From Paraburkholderia sp. PREW-6R (lineage in GTDB: Bacteria > Pseudomonadota > Gammaproteobacteria > Burkholderiales > Burkholderiaceae), in NCBI RefSeq assembly GCF_039621805.1, contig NZ_CP155074.1, positions 1,302,001 through 1,366,000 of the forward strand: 64,000 nucleotides of DNA, read 5' to 3'. Below, one piece after another: positions 1 through 8,380 of this stretch. The notes under the pieces were generated by a model, which was given only the letters and a program-made list of their open reading frames with translations, had not been told where the DNA came from and did no database searches. A program made the translations under genes and the position numbers. How positions within the stretch are numbered: position 1 is the stretch's first letter; every line of letters begins with the position of its first letter.

Positions 1-89
1 CGACCTATAACATCGAATGCGCACGTGTTAGTGCATCGATTCCTGGCCGCCGACGTTACCCGACCACTCGCCGTCCGAGGAACACCTCC

Positions 90-890
90 ATGTCAGCAGC
101 CACGCCTTACCAGCCTATCCCCAATAGTTTCCGTCGCGCCGTCTGCGGCGGCGAAACCCTGATCGGCTGCTGGGCGTCGCTTGCCAGCCCGATCGCCACG
201 GAACTGCTCGGCATCATCGGCTTCGACTGGATGCTGCTCGACGCCGAGCACGCGCCGAACGACGTGCTGACCCTGATCCCCCAGTTGATGGCGCTCAAAG
301 ACAGTCCGAGCGCGCCGGTCGTGCGGCCGCCCGCCAATGACAGCGTGTTCATCAAGCGCCTGCTCGACAGCGGCTTTTCCAACTTCCTCGTGCCGTTCGT
401 CGACAGCGCTGACGACGCCGCGCGCGCCGTCGCCGCGACCCGTTATCCGCCGCAAGGCATACGCGGCGTGTCGGTCAGCCAGCGCGGCAATCGTTACGCG
501 ACCGTGCCCGATTACTTCAGGATTGCGAACGACAACGTCTGCGTCATCGTGCAGATCGAAAGCCGCAAAGCGGTCGAGTCGATCGACGACATTCTCGCGG
601 TGGAAGGCGTCGACGCCGTGTTCGTCGGCCCATCGGATCTCGCGGCGACGCATGGCCACATCGGCGACCCGAGCCACCCGGACGTGCAGCAGTCGATCGC
701 GCATGTGTTCGAACGCGCCAAGGCTGCCGGCAAGGCGAGCGGAATCCTTGCGCCTGTTCAGGCGGACGCCGAACGCTATATCGCAATGGGCAGCAGCGTC
801 GTCGCGGTGTGCGCGGATATGGGGCTGCTGAAAAACGCCGCCCAAGCCGTACAACACCATTTCTCGCAGAAACAGGCGGCCCGGCAGTAA
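90..890 (+). CDS. garL: 5-keto-4-deoxy-D-glucarate aldolase (HpcH/HpaI family)
   Basis: Class II aldolase of 266 residues that should split 5-keto-4-deoxy-D-glucarate into pyruvate and tartronate semialdehyde in the cytoplasm. The N-terminal stretch IGCWASLASPIATELLG, the segment DAEHAPND, RYPPQGIRGVSVS, QIES and VFVGPSDLA closely follow E. coli GarL; the Glu of QIES and the Asp of GPSDL are the expected metal ligands of the family. The start is supported by a GAGGA Shine-Dalgarno about 9 nt upstream. The next gene encodes the reductase that consumes tartronate semialdehyde, so the two form a pathway unit. The upstream dehydratase would lie outside the window. Confidence 0.92.
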   Translation: MSAATPYQPIPNSFRRAVCGGETLIGCWASLASPIATELLGIIGFDWMLLDAEHAPNDVLTLIPQLMALKDSPSAPVVRPPANDSVFIKRLLDSGFSNFLVPFVDSADDAARAVAATRYPPQGIRGVSVSQRGNRYATVPDYFRIANDNVCVIVQIESRKAVESIDDILAVEGVDAVFVGPSDLAATHGHIGDPSHPDVQQSIAHVFERAKAAGKASGILAPVQADAERYIAMGSSVVAVCADMGLLKNAAQAVQHHFSQKQAARQ

Positions 891-922
891 GCGTGGCCGC
901 CATGACCTCTCCGGAACATTCC

Positions 923-1816
923 ATGGAAAAAGCAGGCTTTATCGGACTCGGCATCATGGGCAAGCCCATGGCCGCGAATCTTTTGAAGAACGGCGTTGCG
1001 CTAGCCGCCTACACGCGCAGCGGCGTGCCGGACGACCTCGAACAGGCGGGCGCGGTGGCGTGCGACAGTCCGGCGGCTGTCGCCGCGCAGGCAGACGTCA
1101 TATTCATCATGGTGCCCGACACGCCGGACGTCGAGCGCGTGCTGTTCGGCGAACAGGGGCTCGCCGGCGGCCTGCGCGCGGGCCAGGTGGTGGTCGACAT
1201 GAGCTCGATTTCGCCGATGGCCACGCGCGAGTTCGCGGCCCGCGTTCGCGAGCAGGGCGCCGACTATCTGGATGCGCCGGTGTCGGGTGGCGAGGTGGGC
1301 GCCAAGGCTGCATCGCTCACCATCATGGTGGGCGGCGAAACGGCCACCTTCGAGCGCGTGAAGCCTCTGTTCGACATGATGGGCAAGAACGTCACGCTGA
1401 TTGGCGCCGTGGGCGCGGGCCAGGTGTGCAAGGTGGCCAACCAGGTGATCGTTGCGGCGACGATCGAGGCGGTGGGCGAAGCGCTGCTGCTCGCGTCGAA
1501 AGCGGGGGTGGACCCGGCACGCGTGCGCGAGGCGCTGATGGGCGGCTTCGCGTCGTCGCGCATTCTGGAAGTACACGGCGAGCGCATGACGAAGCGCACG
1601 TTCGACCCGGGTTTTCGCATCGAACTGCACCAGAAGGATTTGAACCTCGCGCTTTCCACCGCGCAGGCGCTGGGTGTGTCGCTGCCGAATACGGCCACCT
1701 GTCAGGCGTTGTTCAACGCCTGCGTCGCGCACGGCGGTCAAGCGTGGGACCACTCGGCGATGGTGCGTGCGCTCGAAGTCCTCGCGAATCACGAAATCGG
1801 CCAGACAACCGCCTGA
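923..1816 (+). CDS. garR: 2-hydroxy-3-oxopropionate (tartronate semialdehyde) reductase
   Basis: Beta-hydroxyacid dehydrogenase of about 297 residues reducing tartronate semialdehyde to D-glycerate with NAD(P)H. Visible are the N-terminal Rossmann motif GFIGLGIMGKPMA, the substrate-binding DAPVSGGE segment and the catalytic-lysine region GQVCKVANQ. The gene follows garL by about 30 nt and acts on its product. I chose the ATG at 923, whose product begins MEKAGFIGLG like other family members; an in-frame ATG at 902 would add seven residues and cannot be excluded because neither has a strong ribosome-binding site. Glycerate then enters central metabolism. Confidence 0.9.
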   Translation: MEKAGFIGLGIMGKPMAANLLKNGVALAAYTRSGVPDDLEQAGAVACDSPAAVAAQADVIFIMVPDTPDVERVLFGEQGLAGGLRAGQVVVDMSSISPMATREFAARVREQGADYLDAPVSGGEVGAKAASLTIMVGGETATFERVKPLFDMMGKNVTLIGAVGAGQVCKVANQVIVAATIEAVGEALLLASKAGVDPARVREALMGGFASSRILEVHGERMTKRTFDPGFRIELHQKDLNLALSTAQALGVSLPNTATCQALFNACVAHGGQAWDHSAMVRALEVLANHEIGQTTA

Positions 1817-1847
1817 TCTGCGTTGTCTTATCCCTGCCTTATCTGAC

Positions 1848-1887
1848 AAAAAAATGGCGGCGCCCTTCGAGGCGCCGCCAATTTTTC
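1848..1887. terminator. Bidirectional rho-independent terminator
   Basis: A perfect 9-bp stem GGCGGCGCC/GGCGCCGCC (1856-1864 and 1871-1879) with a 6-nt loop is flanked by A7T on the left and AATTTTT on the right, so it gives a U-tract in both directions. It sits exactly between the convergent garR and exuT genes. Confidence 0.9.
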
Positions 1888-1927
1888 ATGCTCCGGGAAC
1901 CGGCTCGTTACCGGTTCGCCGTCAACC

Positions 1928-3220
1928 TCATTTCACCACCGCGCCCGCCGCTGCCCAGCGCGGCTCGGGCAACTTGTCGGCGCTTTTCGCGAGCAGACAC
2001 ACCACGGCAGCCGCGATGATGTCGAACACGGCCAGCACGACGAATAGCGGGCTATAGCCGATCTGCGTGACGAGCACGCCAAACAGCGTGGTGAACGCGG
2101 CCGCGCCCAGATAGCCGGCCATGCCGCCCATGCCCGTCGCGGTGGCGACCTCGTTCTTGCCGAACATGTCGGACGTGATCGCGTATAACGCGCCCGACAA
2201 CGTCTGATGCGCAAAGCCGCCCACGCACAGCAGCGCCACCGCCACGTACGGGCTTGCCACGAGGCCCACGCAGGCGGGCCCGATCATGCACAGCGCGCCG
2301 ACCACGAACACCATTTTCCGCGACGTGAACAGCGACACCTTCGCGTACTGATGGAACAACGGACTCAGGTAGCCGCCCAGCACACAGCCAATGTCCGCCG
2401 CGAGAAATGGCATCCATGCGTAAAGCGCGACTTCCTTCAGATTCATGTGACGCTCGGTCATCATGTACAGCGGAATCCACGCGTTGAACGTCTGCCAGGC
2501 CGGCTCGGACAGAATGCGCGGAATGCCGATCGCCCAGAAATCGCGGCTGCCGAGCATCGCAAACCAGTTGCGCTTCGGCGCGCTCGGGTCGCTGTGCTTC
2601 GCTTCCTGGCCGCTCAGGATGTAATCACGCTCGGCGTCGCCCAGCAGCTTCTGTTTGCGCGGATGCTTGTAGAGCACCATCCACAGCGCGCTCCACACGA
2701 TGCCCGCCACGCCGACGATCACGAACGCCAGTTGCCATTTCCCTTGCAGCAGCGCCCAGACCACGAGCGGCGGCGCGAGCAGCGCGCCGATCGACGAACC
2801 GATGTTGAACCAGCCGATCGCGACCGAGCGCTCCTTCGCCGGGAACCATTCGCTCGTCGCCTTCACGCCGGCCGGAATGCCGGCCGCCTCCGCCACGCCG
2901 AGCAGCCCACGGAAAAACGCGAGGCTGCGCCAGCCGGTCGACCACGCGGCCGCCGCGCATGCGAGCGACCAGGCCAGCGCGAAAGCCGCGAAGCCGAGCT
3001 TGGTGCCGACGGTGTCGAGCACGAAGCCGGCCACCGGCTGCATGAACGCGTAGCAAAGCTGCCAGGCGACCACCACGTGAGCGTATTGCTCCGTGGTGAT
3101 GTTGAGGTCTTTCATCAGCGTGGGCGCGGCCACGGACAGCGTATTGCGCGCGAGATAATTGATGATGAGCCCGGCGGCGACCAGACTGACCATCCACCAG
3201 CGGATGCCCTTGATCTTCAT
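1928..3220 (-). CDS. exuT: Hexuronate transporter, MFS (ExuT type)
   Basis: Twelve-helix major facilitator of about 430 residues, predicted to import galacturonate or glucuronate by proton symport. The N-terminus MKIKGIRWWMVSLVAAG, the segments NYLARNTLSVAAPTLM and SSEWFPAKERS, and the late LCVGGFAHQTLSGALYA closely parallel E. coli ExuT. The ATG at 3220 is preceded by GAGGAGAC about 8 nt upstream; the reading frame stays open further upstream but without family similarity. It follows udh by about 50 nt on the same strand, giving a transporter plus first-enzyme operon. The gene ends at the shared terminator opposite garR. Confidence 0.9.
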   Translation of the reverse strand: MKIKGIRWWMVSLVAAGLIINYLARNTLSVAAPTLMKDLNITTEQYAHVVVAWQLCYAFMQPVAGFVLDTVGTKLGFAAFALAWSLACAAAAWSTGWRSLAFFRGLLGVAEAAGIPAGVKATSEWFPAKERSVAIGWFNIGSSIGALLAPPLVVWALLQGKWQLAFVIVGVAGIVWSALWMVLYKHPRKQKLLGDAERDYILSGQEAKHSDPSAPKRNWFAMLGSRDFWAIGIPRILSEPAWQTFNAWIPLYMMTERHMNLKEVALYAWMPFLAADIGCVLGGYLSPLFHQYAKVSLFTSRKMVFVVGALCMIGPACVGLVASPYVAVALLCVGGFAHQTLSGALYAITSDMFGKNEVATATGMGGMAGYLGAAAFTTLFGVLVTQIGYSPLFVVLAVFDIIAAAVVCLLAKSADKLPEPRWAAAGAVVK

Positions 3221-3269
3221 GACTGCGTCTCCTCGTGGTCCTGCAATGCTTGACTGTGTTTCCGGTGGA

Positions 3270-4103
3270 TCATGCCGCGGGCGGCATGGCCGCCGCCGCG
3301 TCCACGGCATCCGTGGTGCGCGAGTAATCGATGCCGACAAACCCGCCGCCCTGGAAGCGCTGACCCAGCGCATCGAGCGGATTGGGCCGCGCGAGGATGG
3401 CTTCGGCATAGTCCTCGGCGTTCTGCGTGGGCTGATAGCCAAGACGCTCCGCGCCACTGTTGTCCCACCAGCTGCGCGTGTTGGCCGAGACGCCCCACAC
3501 GGTGATGAAGCCCACGTCCTGCGCCTGCACGCAGCGGTCGAGGAAGTGCAGCAGATCGCGATGGCCGAACCACGTGCTCAGGTGCCGGGGCTCGGTCGGG
3601 CGCTCGACGCAGCTGCCGATACGCACGCAGATACTTTCGATGCCGTGCTTGTCCCAGTACATTCTCGCGAGCGCTTCGCCCCACACCTTGCTCAGGCCGT
3701 AGAACCCGTCCGGACGCAACGCGCAATCCAGGCCGAGATGTTCGGTGACCGGGTACATGCCGATCGCGTGGTTCGAGCTGGCGAACACCACGCGGCGCAC
3801 GCCCTGCCGGCGCGCACCTTCATACACTTCGACGAGCGCGCGCAGATTGTTGTCGATGATCTCGGGCAGCGGGCGCTCTACACTCGTTCCGGCGAAGTGG
3901 ATCAGCACATCGACGCCGTCCAGCAAGCGTTCGACGGTCGCGGGGTCGCGCAGATCGCCGTGCATCACATCCTCGCCTTCGACGAGCGGCACGAGCGGCC
4001 GGGAACCGGCTGCGGAGCGCAGCGGCACGCCGCGCGCCACCAGCGCCGCGCGCACCACTGAGCCAAGCTGGCCGCCGGCCCCACTCAAGGCAATCTTTTT
4101 CAT
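3270..4103 (-). CDS. udh: NAD-dependent uronate dehydrogenase
   Basis: Short-chain dehydrogenase/epimerase-fold protein of 277 residues, the expected length of bacterial uronate dehydrogenase, which oxidises galacturonate or glucuronate to the aldarolactone. It begins MKKIALSGAGGQLGSVV (glycine-rich NAD-binding motif) and carries the catalytic YGLSKVWGE (YxxxK) with the upstream FASSNHAIG segment typical of this enzyme group. An AAGGAA ribosome-binding site lies just before the ATG. Context with exuT, garL and garR supports the oxidative uronate route. An unrelated NAD-dependent epimerase is the alternative but fits the neighbours less well. Confidence 0.9.
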   Translation of the reverse strand: MKKIALSGAGGQLGSVVRAALVARGVPLRSAAGSRPLVPLVEGEDVMHGDLRDPATVERLLDGVDVLIHFAGTSVERPLPEIIDNNLRALVEVYEGARRQGVRRVVFASSNHAIGMYPVTEHLGLDCALRPDGFYGLSKVWGEALARMYWDKHGIESICVRIGSCVERPTEPRHLSTWFGHRDLLHFLDRCVQAQDVGFITVWGVSANTRSWWDNSGAERLGYQPTQNAEDYAEAILARPNPLDALGQRFQGGGFVGIDYSRTTDAVDAAAAMPPAA

Positions 4104-4174
4104 CAGGTTCCTTTGCTGCGCTGCGCGCGGTCCAATTCAGGCGCGTCGCTGCACGATGACTATTCAATGCTTGG

Positions 4175-4192
4175 TTGTACGATGACGTACTA
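4175..4192. promoter_or_regulatory. Candidate GntR-type operator upstream of udh
   Basis: TTGTACGATGACGTACTA contains the perfect inverted repeat GTACG-ATGA-CGTAC, extending to 6 of 7 matched positions per arm. It lies about 70 bp upstream of the udh start. FadR-subfamily GntR regulators of uronate genes bind sites with GTA/TAC half-sites; the assignment is an inference. Confidence 0.45.
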
Positions 4193-4293
4193 TCTCCGAT
4201 GCGGATGCGCTTTTCAATTAGGCATTTACCCTGATGCTTTTCGGGCGACATTCTCCTTTTTCCGACCAATCAATGACATAACGCGCTCTCATT

Positions 4294-4311
4294 TATGTGA
4301 CATCGTATAAC
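4294..4311. promoter_or_regulatory. Second, weaker candidate operator
   Basis: Read on the minus strand this is TTATACGATGTCACATAA, matching the site at 4175-4192 at 12 of 18 positions, including the TACGATG core, and is itself an imperfect palindrome. A second copy about 120 bp away would allow cooperative binding. Confidence 0.3.
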
Positions 4312-4562
4312 TGCGAACGGGATTCGATCCGAGCTTGCTAGCCGCGGCGACACCTTCGCTATTGGAGCCCGTCCCCGAATGAAGATCCGCCCCGCGTTGC
4401 GCCCCGCCGCACTCCCTGAGGAGCCCGCCAGCTGTAACGCCCTTCTCAGGCGGCACGATCAGGCCACATAGCCTGCACGGACACATCGTGCTGCAGCGCG
4501 GTCGATTGACGCATGCAAGCGCGCATTTGCGGGATAGCCCGCCGTCGTGCGCTTAGGAAAAC

Positions 4563-4576
4563 TTGAGATACATCAA
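4563..4576. promoter_or_regulatory. FNR/ANR-like box upstream of the bd oxidase operon
   Basis: TTGAGATACATCAA matches the FNR/ANR consensus TTGATNNNNATCAA at 9 of 10 fixed positions. It lies about 180 bp upstream of cydA. Oxygen-responsive control of bd oxidases by FNR-family proteins is well established, so the location makes functional sense; the start of transcription is not determined. Confidence 0.6.
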
Positions 4577-4753
4577 GCGTTTGCGGCCTGAAAATCGGAA
4601 CGCGCCTCAAAACAACGTGGTTTTTTGACGCACGTCGCACCGCAGCAATAAAACGCCTGATCCCCTACTCTTGCGCCATCTGCCCAGCGCAGAGCGCACC
4701 GACACCGGTCGACGCGCGTAGTCCGGCCTCACGCACTTACGCACCTCACAGTC

Positions 4754-6178
4754 ATGAACTCCGCTCTATCGGCATTCGATCTCGCCCGCATCCAGTTTGC
4801 GTTCACCGTTTCGTTTCACATCGTTTTTCCGGCGCTCAGCATTGGCCTCGCCAGCTTCATCGCCGTGCTCGAATGGCGCTGGCTGCAAACCGGTAAGGCG
4901 TACTACAAGGATCTTTGCCTGTTCTGGTCGAAGATCTTCGCCGTCGCGTTCGGCATGGGTGTGGTCTCCGGTGTCGTGATGAGCTACGAGTTCGGCACCA
5001 ACTGGTCGGGCTTCTCCAGCTTCGCCGGACCCATTACCGGTCCGTTGCTGATGTACGAAGTGATGACCGCATTCTTTCTCGAAGCCGGCTTCCTCGGCAT
5101 CATGCTGTTCGGCTGGCAGCGCGTGAGCGCGCGCGCGCACTTCGGCGCCACGCTGATGGTCGCCATCGGCACGCTGATCTCGACTTTCTGGATTCTTGCC
5201 TCGAACAGCTGGATGCAAACGCCGCAAGGCTTCGAGGTGGTGAACGGCCACGTCGTGCCGCTCGACTGGTTCAGGATCATCTTCAATCCATCGTTTCCCT
5301 ACCGGCTCGTGCATATGGCGCTCGCGGCGTTCATCGTCGCGGGGCTGGTCGTGTCGGCGGTGGGCGCGTGGCATCTGCTGCACGGACGGCGCGACCCGGC
5401 CGTCAGAAAGATGTTTTCGATGGCCCTCTGGCTGCTATTGATTCTCACGCCCGTGCAGGCGTTCGTCGGCGATCAGCATGGTCTGAACACGCGCAAGTAT
5501 CAGCCGGCGAAAATCGCCGCGATCGAAGGACTGTGGGACACCGAAAAGGGCGGCACCGCGCTGAACCTGTTCGGCATTCCCGATATGCAGGCGGAGACGA
5601 CGCGCTATGCAGTGTCGATTCCGCACCTGGGCAGCCTGATCCTCACGCATAGCTGGGACGGCGAAATCCGTGGTCTGAAGTCATTCCCGCCGCAGGATCG
5701 CCCGAATTCGACGGTGGTGTTCTGGAGCTTTCGCATCATGGCGGGTCTCGGCGTGCTGATGATCGCGATGTCGTTGGCCGCGTGGGCGCTGCGCCGGCGC
5801 GAGCGCCTGTTCGAAGCGAAGTGGTTCCAGCGCTTCGCGGTCGCCATGGGTCCAACGGGTTTCATCACGCTGCTGGCCGGCTGGGTGACGACCGAGGCGG
5901 GCCGCCAGCCGTGGGTCGTGTACGGCGTGATGCGGACCTCTCAAGCCGTGTCGCCGCTCACCACGCAGCAGGTCGGCATTTCGCTGATGGTCTTCGTGCT
6001 GGTCTATTTCCTCGTGTTCGGCACCGGCATCTACTACATGCTCAAGCTGATGCGCAAAGGCCCGCCGCTGCCCGGTCAGACGCCGCAACGCGCGGCGGGG
6101 CACGCGCCCGGCTTCGTGCCGAGCGAGACGGCTCGCCGCCCGCTCTCCGCCGCCGACCAGTTGATCGACGCCGCGTGA
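4754..6178 (+). CDS. cydA: Cytochrome bd-type quinol oxidase subunit I (cyanide-insensitive type)
   Basis: Integral membrane subunit of 474 residues that binds the hemes and oxidises quinol. Seen are the N-terminal FAFTVSFHIVFPALSIG with the heme-ligand histidine, the conserved acidic segment GPLLMYEVMTAFFLEAGFLG, the quinol-loop start AKIAAIEGLWDT, and GRQPWVVYGVMRT near residue 390. The quinol loop is short, as in the CioA branch rather than the long-loop E. coli CydA. It is followed by subunit II after 37 nt and by a tiny third subunit, so the three form an operon. An FNR-like box lies upstream. Confidence 0.95.
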   Translation: MNSALSAFDLARIQFAFTVSFHIVFPALSIGLASFIAVLEWRWLQTGKAYYKDLCLFWSKIFAVAFGMGVVSGVVMSYEFGTNWSGFSSFAGPITGPLLMYEVMTAFFLEAGFLGIMLFGWQRVSARAHFGATLMVAIGTLISTFWILASNSWMQTPQGFEVVNGHVVPLDWFRIIFNPSFPYRLVHMALAAFIVAGLVVSAVGAWHLLHGRRDPAVRKMFSMALWLLLILTPVQAFVGDQHGLNTRKYQPAKIAAIEGLWDTEKGGTALNLFGIPDMQAETTRYAVSIPHLGSLILTHSWDGEIRGLKSFPPQDRPNSTVVFWSFRIMAGLGVLMIAMSLAAWALRRRERLFEAKWFQRFAVAMGPTGFITLLAGWVTTEAGRQPWVVYGVMRTSQAVSPLTTQQVGISLMVFVLVYFLVFGTGIYYMLKLMRKGPPLPGQTPQRAAGHAPGFVPSETARRPLSAADQLIDAA

Positions 6179-6215
6179 TCGCCTCTTCATTACCCTGCTG
6201 CTTGCGAGACAGACA

Positions 6216-7220
6216 ATGGACGTAACCGTAGTGTGGGCCGCGATCATCGCATTGGGCCTTTTCATGTATGTCGTGCTGGACGGGTTCGATCTCGGCATCG
6301 GCATCGTCTTCCCGTTTTTTCCCGACGAAACAGAGCGCGACCTGATGATGACCACCGTCGCGCCGGTATGGGACGGCAACGAGACATGGCTGGTGCTCGG
6401 CGGCGCCGGTCTTTTCGCCGTGTTTCCGGTCGTGTATTCGACCGTGCTGTCCGCGCTCTATCTGCCGCTCATTTTCATGCTCGTGTGCCTGATCTTCCGG
6501 GGCGTGTCGTTCGAGATCCGCGCGAAGGCGAATCGTACGAAACACCTGTGGGACCTTGCATTCATCGGCGGCTCGGCAGGTGCGACGTTCTTTCAGGGCA
6601 TCGCACTCGGCGCTTTCCTGCAGGGCATTCCGGTGCAGAACGGCGCGTATGCCGGCGACGCGTTCAGCTGGCTCACGCCGTTCAGCCTGCTGACGGGTCT
6701 CGGGCTCGTCGTCACCTACGCGCTGCTCGGCTGCTGCTGGCTGGTCGCGAAGACCGAAGGCGATCTGCAGCGCCGCCTGCACCGCGTGGTGTGGCCGTTG
6801 ACGATCGTGCTGCTCGCCTTCATTGCGATCATCAGCCTGTGGACGCCGCTGCAGGACCCGAACATCGCGCAGCGCTGGTTCCATGACGGACTGCTGCACC
6901 GCTTGCTGCCCGTGCCGTTCCTCGTCGCGGTCTGCGCACTGTTCATGTACCGCGCGGTGCGCGCACGGCACCACAACACGCCGTTCGCGCTGGCATTGCT
7001 GCTCGTGCTGCTCGGCTATGCCGGATTGCTGGTGAGCCTGTGGCCTTACGCGATTCCGTCGAGCATGACGCTATGGGAGGCGGCCGCGCCGCGCGCCAGC
7101 CAGACGTTCACGCTGGTCGGTGCGGCGATCATTCTTCCGGTCATCATCGTCTACACGACGATGGGTTACTGGGTCTTTCGAGGCAAGGTGCGTCATGGCG
7201 ATCAACATCACTACCACTAG
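6216..7220 (+). CDS. cydB: Cytochrome bd-type quinol oxidase subunit II
   Basis: Membrane subunit of 334 residues, the usual length for CydB/CioB. It opens with WAAIIALGLFMYVVLDGFDLGIGI, the family signature, followed by PVWDGNETWLVLGG, and ends in a hydrophobic helix. It supports the heme-bearing subunit in oxygen reduction without proton pumping. The 3-prime end overlaps the start of the small subunit gene by 26 nt if that gene starts at 7195. Confidence 0.95.
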   Translation: MDVTVVWAAIIALGLFMYVVLDGFDLGIGIVFPFFPDETERDLMMTTVAPVWDGNETWLVLGGAGLFAVFPVVYSTVLSALYLPLIFMLVCLIFRGVSFEIRAKANRTKHLWDLAFIGGSAGATFFQGIALGAFLQGIPVQNGAYAGDAFSWLTPFSLLTGLGLVVTYALLGCCWLVAKTEGDLQRRLHRVVWPLTIVLLAFIAIISLWTPLQDPNIAQRWFHDGLLHRLLPVPFLVAVCALFMYRAVRARHHNTPFALALLLVLLGYAGLLVSLWPYAIPSSMTLWEAAAPRASQTFTLVGAAIILPVIIVYTTMGYWVFRGKVRHGDQHHYH

Positions 7221-7395
7221 GCGAACGCGCGAGAGCAGCGACCGGCAAAGTCCGCAAATGCCCGGCATGCCGGTCCGTAACATGCCGGGCTGGTTGTGGT
7301 TCGTCGTTCTATGGTGCTTCGGCGTGGCGTGCGCCGTGTCGCTCGGGTTCGCTTTCAAAATGCTGATGAACGCCACGCTGTTCGCAGTCAGATGA
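7195..7395 (+). CDS. Small single-helix bd oxidase accessory protein (DUF2474/CydX-like)
   Basis: A protein of up to 66 residues with one membrane helix, WLWFVVLWCFGVACAVSLG, flanked by short polar ends, directly after cydB. This is the size and position of DUF2474 or CydX/YbgT proteins, which stabilise bd oxidases. The ATG at 7195 overlaps cydB by 26 nt. Later in-frame ATGs (7258, 7267, 7282) would give about 37 to 45 residues, closer to the family size, so the start is uncertain. The helix and operon position, not sequence identity, carry the call. Confidence 0.7.
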   Translation: MAINITTTRRTRESSDRQSPQMPGMPVRNMPGWLWFVVLWCFGVACAVSLGFAFKMLMNATLFAVR

Positions 7396-7600
7396 CACGC
7401 CGGCCAACATGGAACTGGCACGCATCGCGTTCCGCGTCCCGTGCGCGATTAAAAAAAGCGCCACATGACTCGTTTAATGACCAGGTCGGCATCGACCCGC
7501 GCGTGGCGACCCGTGATGCGATTCCCGCGACGAGAAGTGAAAAACGAGGCACTCTAACGGCGGGAGTCCACAACGGACAGACCCGACTCGCGGAGACATC

Positions 7601-8380
7601 ATGAAGTTTCTTGTGGCCGACGACCACGAACTGATCCGGCAAGGCGTCAAGGGGCTGCTGCGCGGCCTCGACCCCGACGCCCAGTTCGACGAGGCCGATA
7701 CCTGGGAATCCCTCGCATCCGCCGCCCGTCCGGATGCAAATCACGACCTCGCGATCGTCGATCTGCATATGCCGGGCATGAGCGGCGCGTCGTCGCTCGA
7801 ATTGCTGCTCAAAGCGAATCCGGCGCTGCCGGTCGTCGTGCTTTCCGCCGAAGAATCGCCCGACGAAATGCGCGCCGTGCTCGCCGCCGGCGCGCTCGGC
7901 TTCGTGCCGAAACGTCAGCCCGCGAGCGTGATGCTCAAGGCAATCGAACTGGTGCTGTCGGGCGGCGCCTATGTGCCCATGGAAGCGCTCAGCCTGCTCG
8001 GGTCGCGCGACGCTCAGCCGTCTGGCGCGAGCGGCCAGACCGCCTCCGCGGCGCCGGTCCAGAGCGCGACCCAGGGAATCACGCCAGCGCCGGCGCCCAC
8101 CGGCGCTTCCCTCACCGAACCGATTACCGAGCCCGCGCAACTGCACACGCTACAGCCGCATCAACAGCATCTGCTGGAAAACCTGTCGCCGCGTCAGCAA
8201 GACATCATGCGGCTCGTGCATCGCGGCTGGACCAACAAGATGATTGCGCGCGATCTCGGCGTGGCGGAAGGAACGGTCAAGGTGCATCTGTCGGTGATCT
8301 TTCGCGCGCTCGGCGTGCACAACCGGTCGACAGCGATCGCGGTCATCAACGGCTGGCTCGAAGGAGGCAAAGCGCTCTAG
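7601..8380 (+). CDS. NarL/FixJ-family response regulator
   Basis: Response regulator of 259 residues. The receiver domain (about 1-120) shows the acidic pair in VADDHELIRQG, the phospho-acceptor Asp in AIVDLHMPGMSG, the Ser switch in VVVLSAEES and the Lys in GFVPKRQ. A proline/alanine/threonine-rich linker of about 50 residues follows, then a LuxR-type helix-turn-helix (LSPRQQDIMRLVHRGWTNK, then VAEGTVKVHLS). A GGAGA ribosome-binding site precedes the ATG. It overlaps by 4 nt, tail to tail, the hybrid kinase gene, its likely partner. Target genes are not evident. Confidence 0.93.
   Translation: MKFLVADDHELIRQGVKGLLRGLDPDAQFDEADTWESLASAARPDANHDLAIVDLHMPGMSGASSLELLLKANPALPVVVLSAEESPDEMRAVLAAGALGFVPKRQPASVMLKAIELVLSGGAYVPMEALSLLGSRDAQPSGASGQTASAAPVQSATQGITPAPAPTGASLTEPITEPAQLHTLQPHQQHLLENLSPRQQDIMRLVHRGWTNKMIARDLGVAEGTVKVHLSVIFRALGVHNRSTAIAVINGWLEGGKAL

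Larger units (their letters stand above)
4104..4753. other. Divergent intergenic region between udh and cydA
   Basis: About 650 bp without a convincing gene. It must hold the promoter of the udh-exuT unit and that of the oxidase operon. Two related palindromic candidate operators lie on the udh side and an FNR/ANR-like box on the cydA side, listed separately. Confidence 0.8.
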
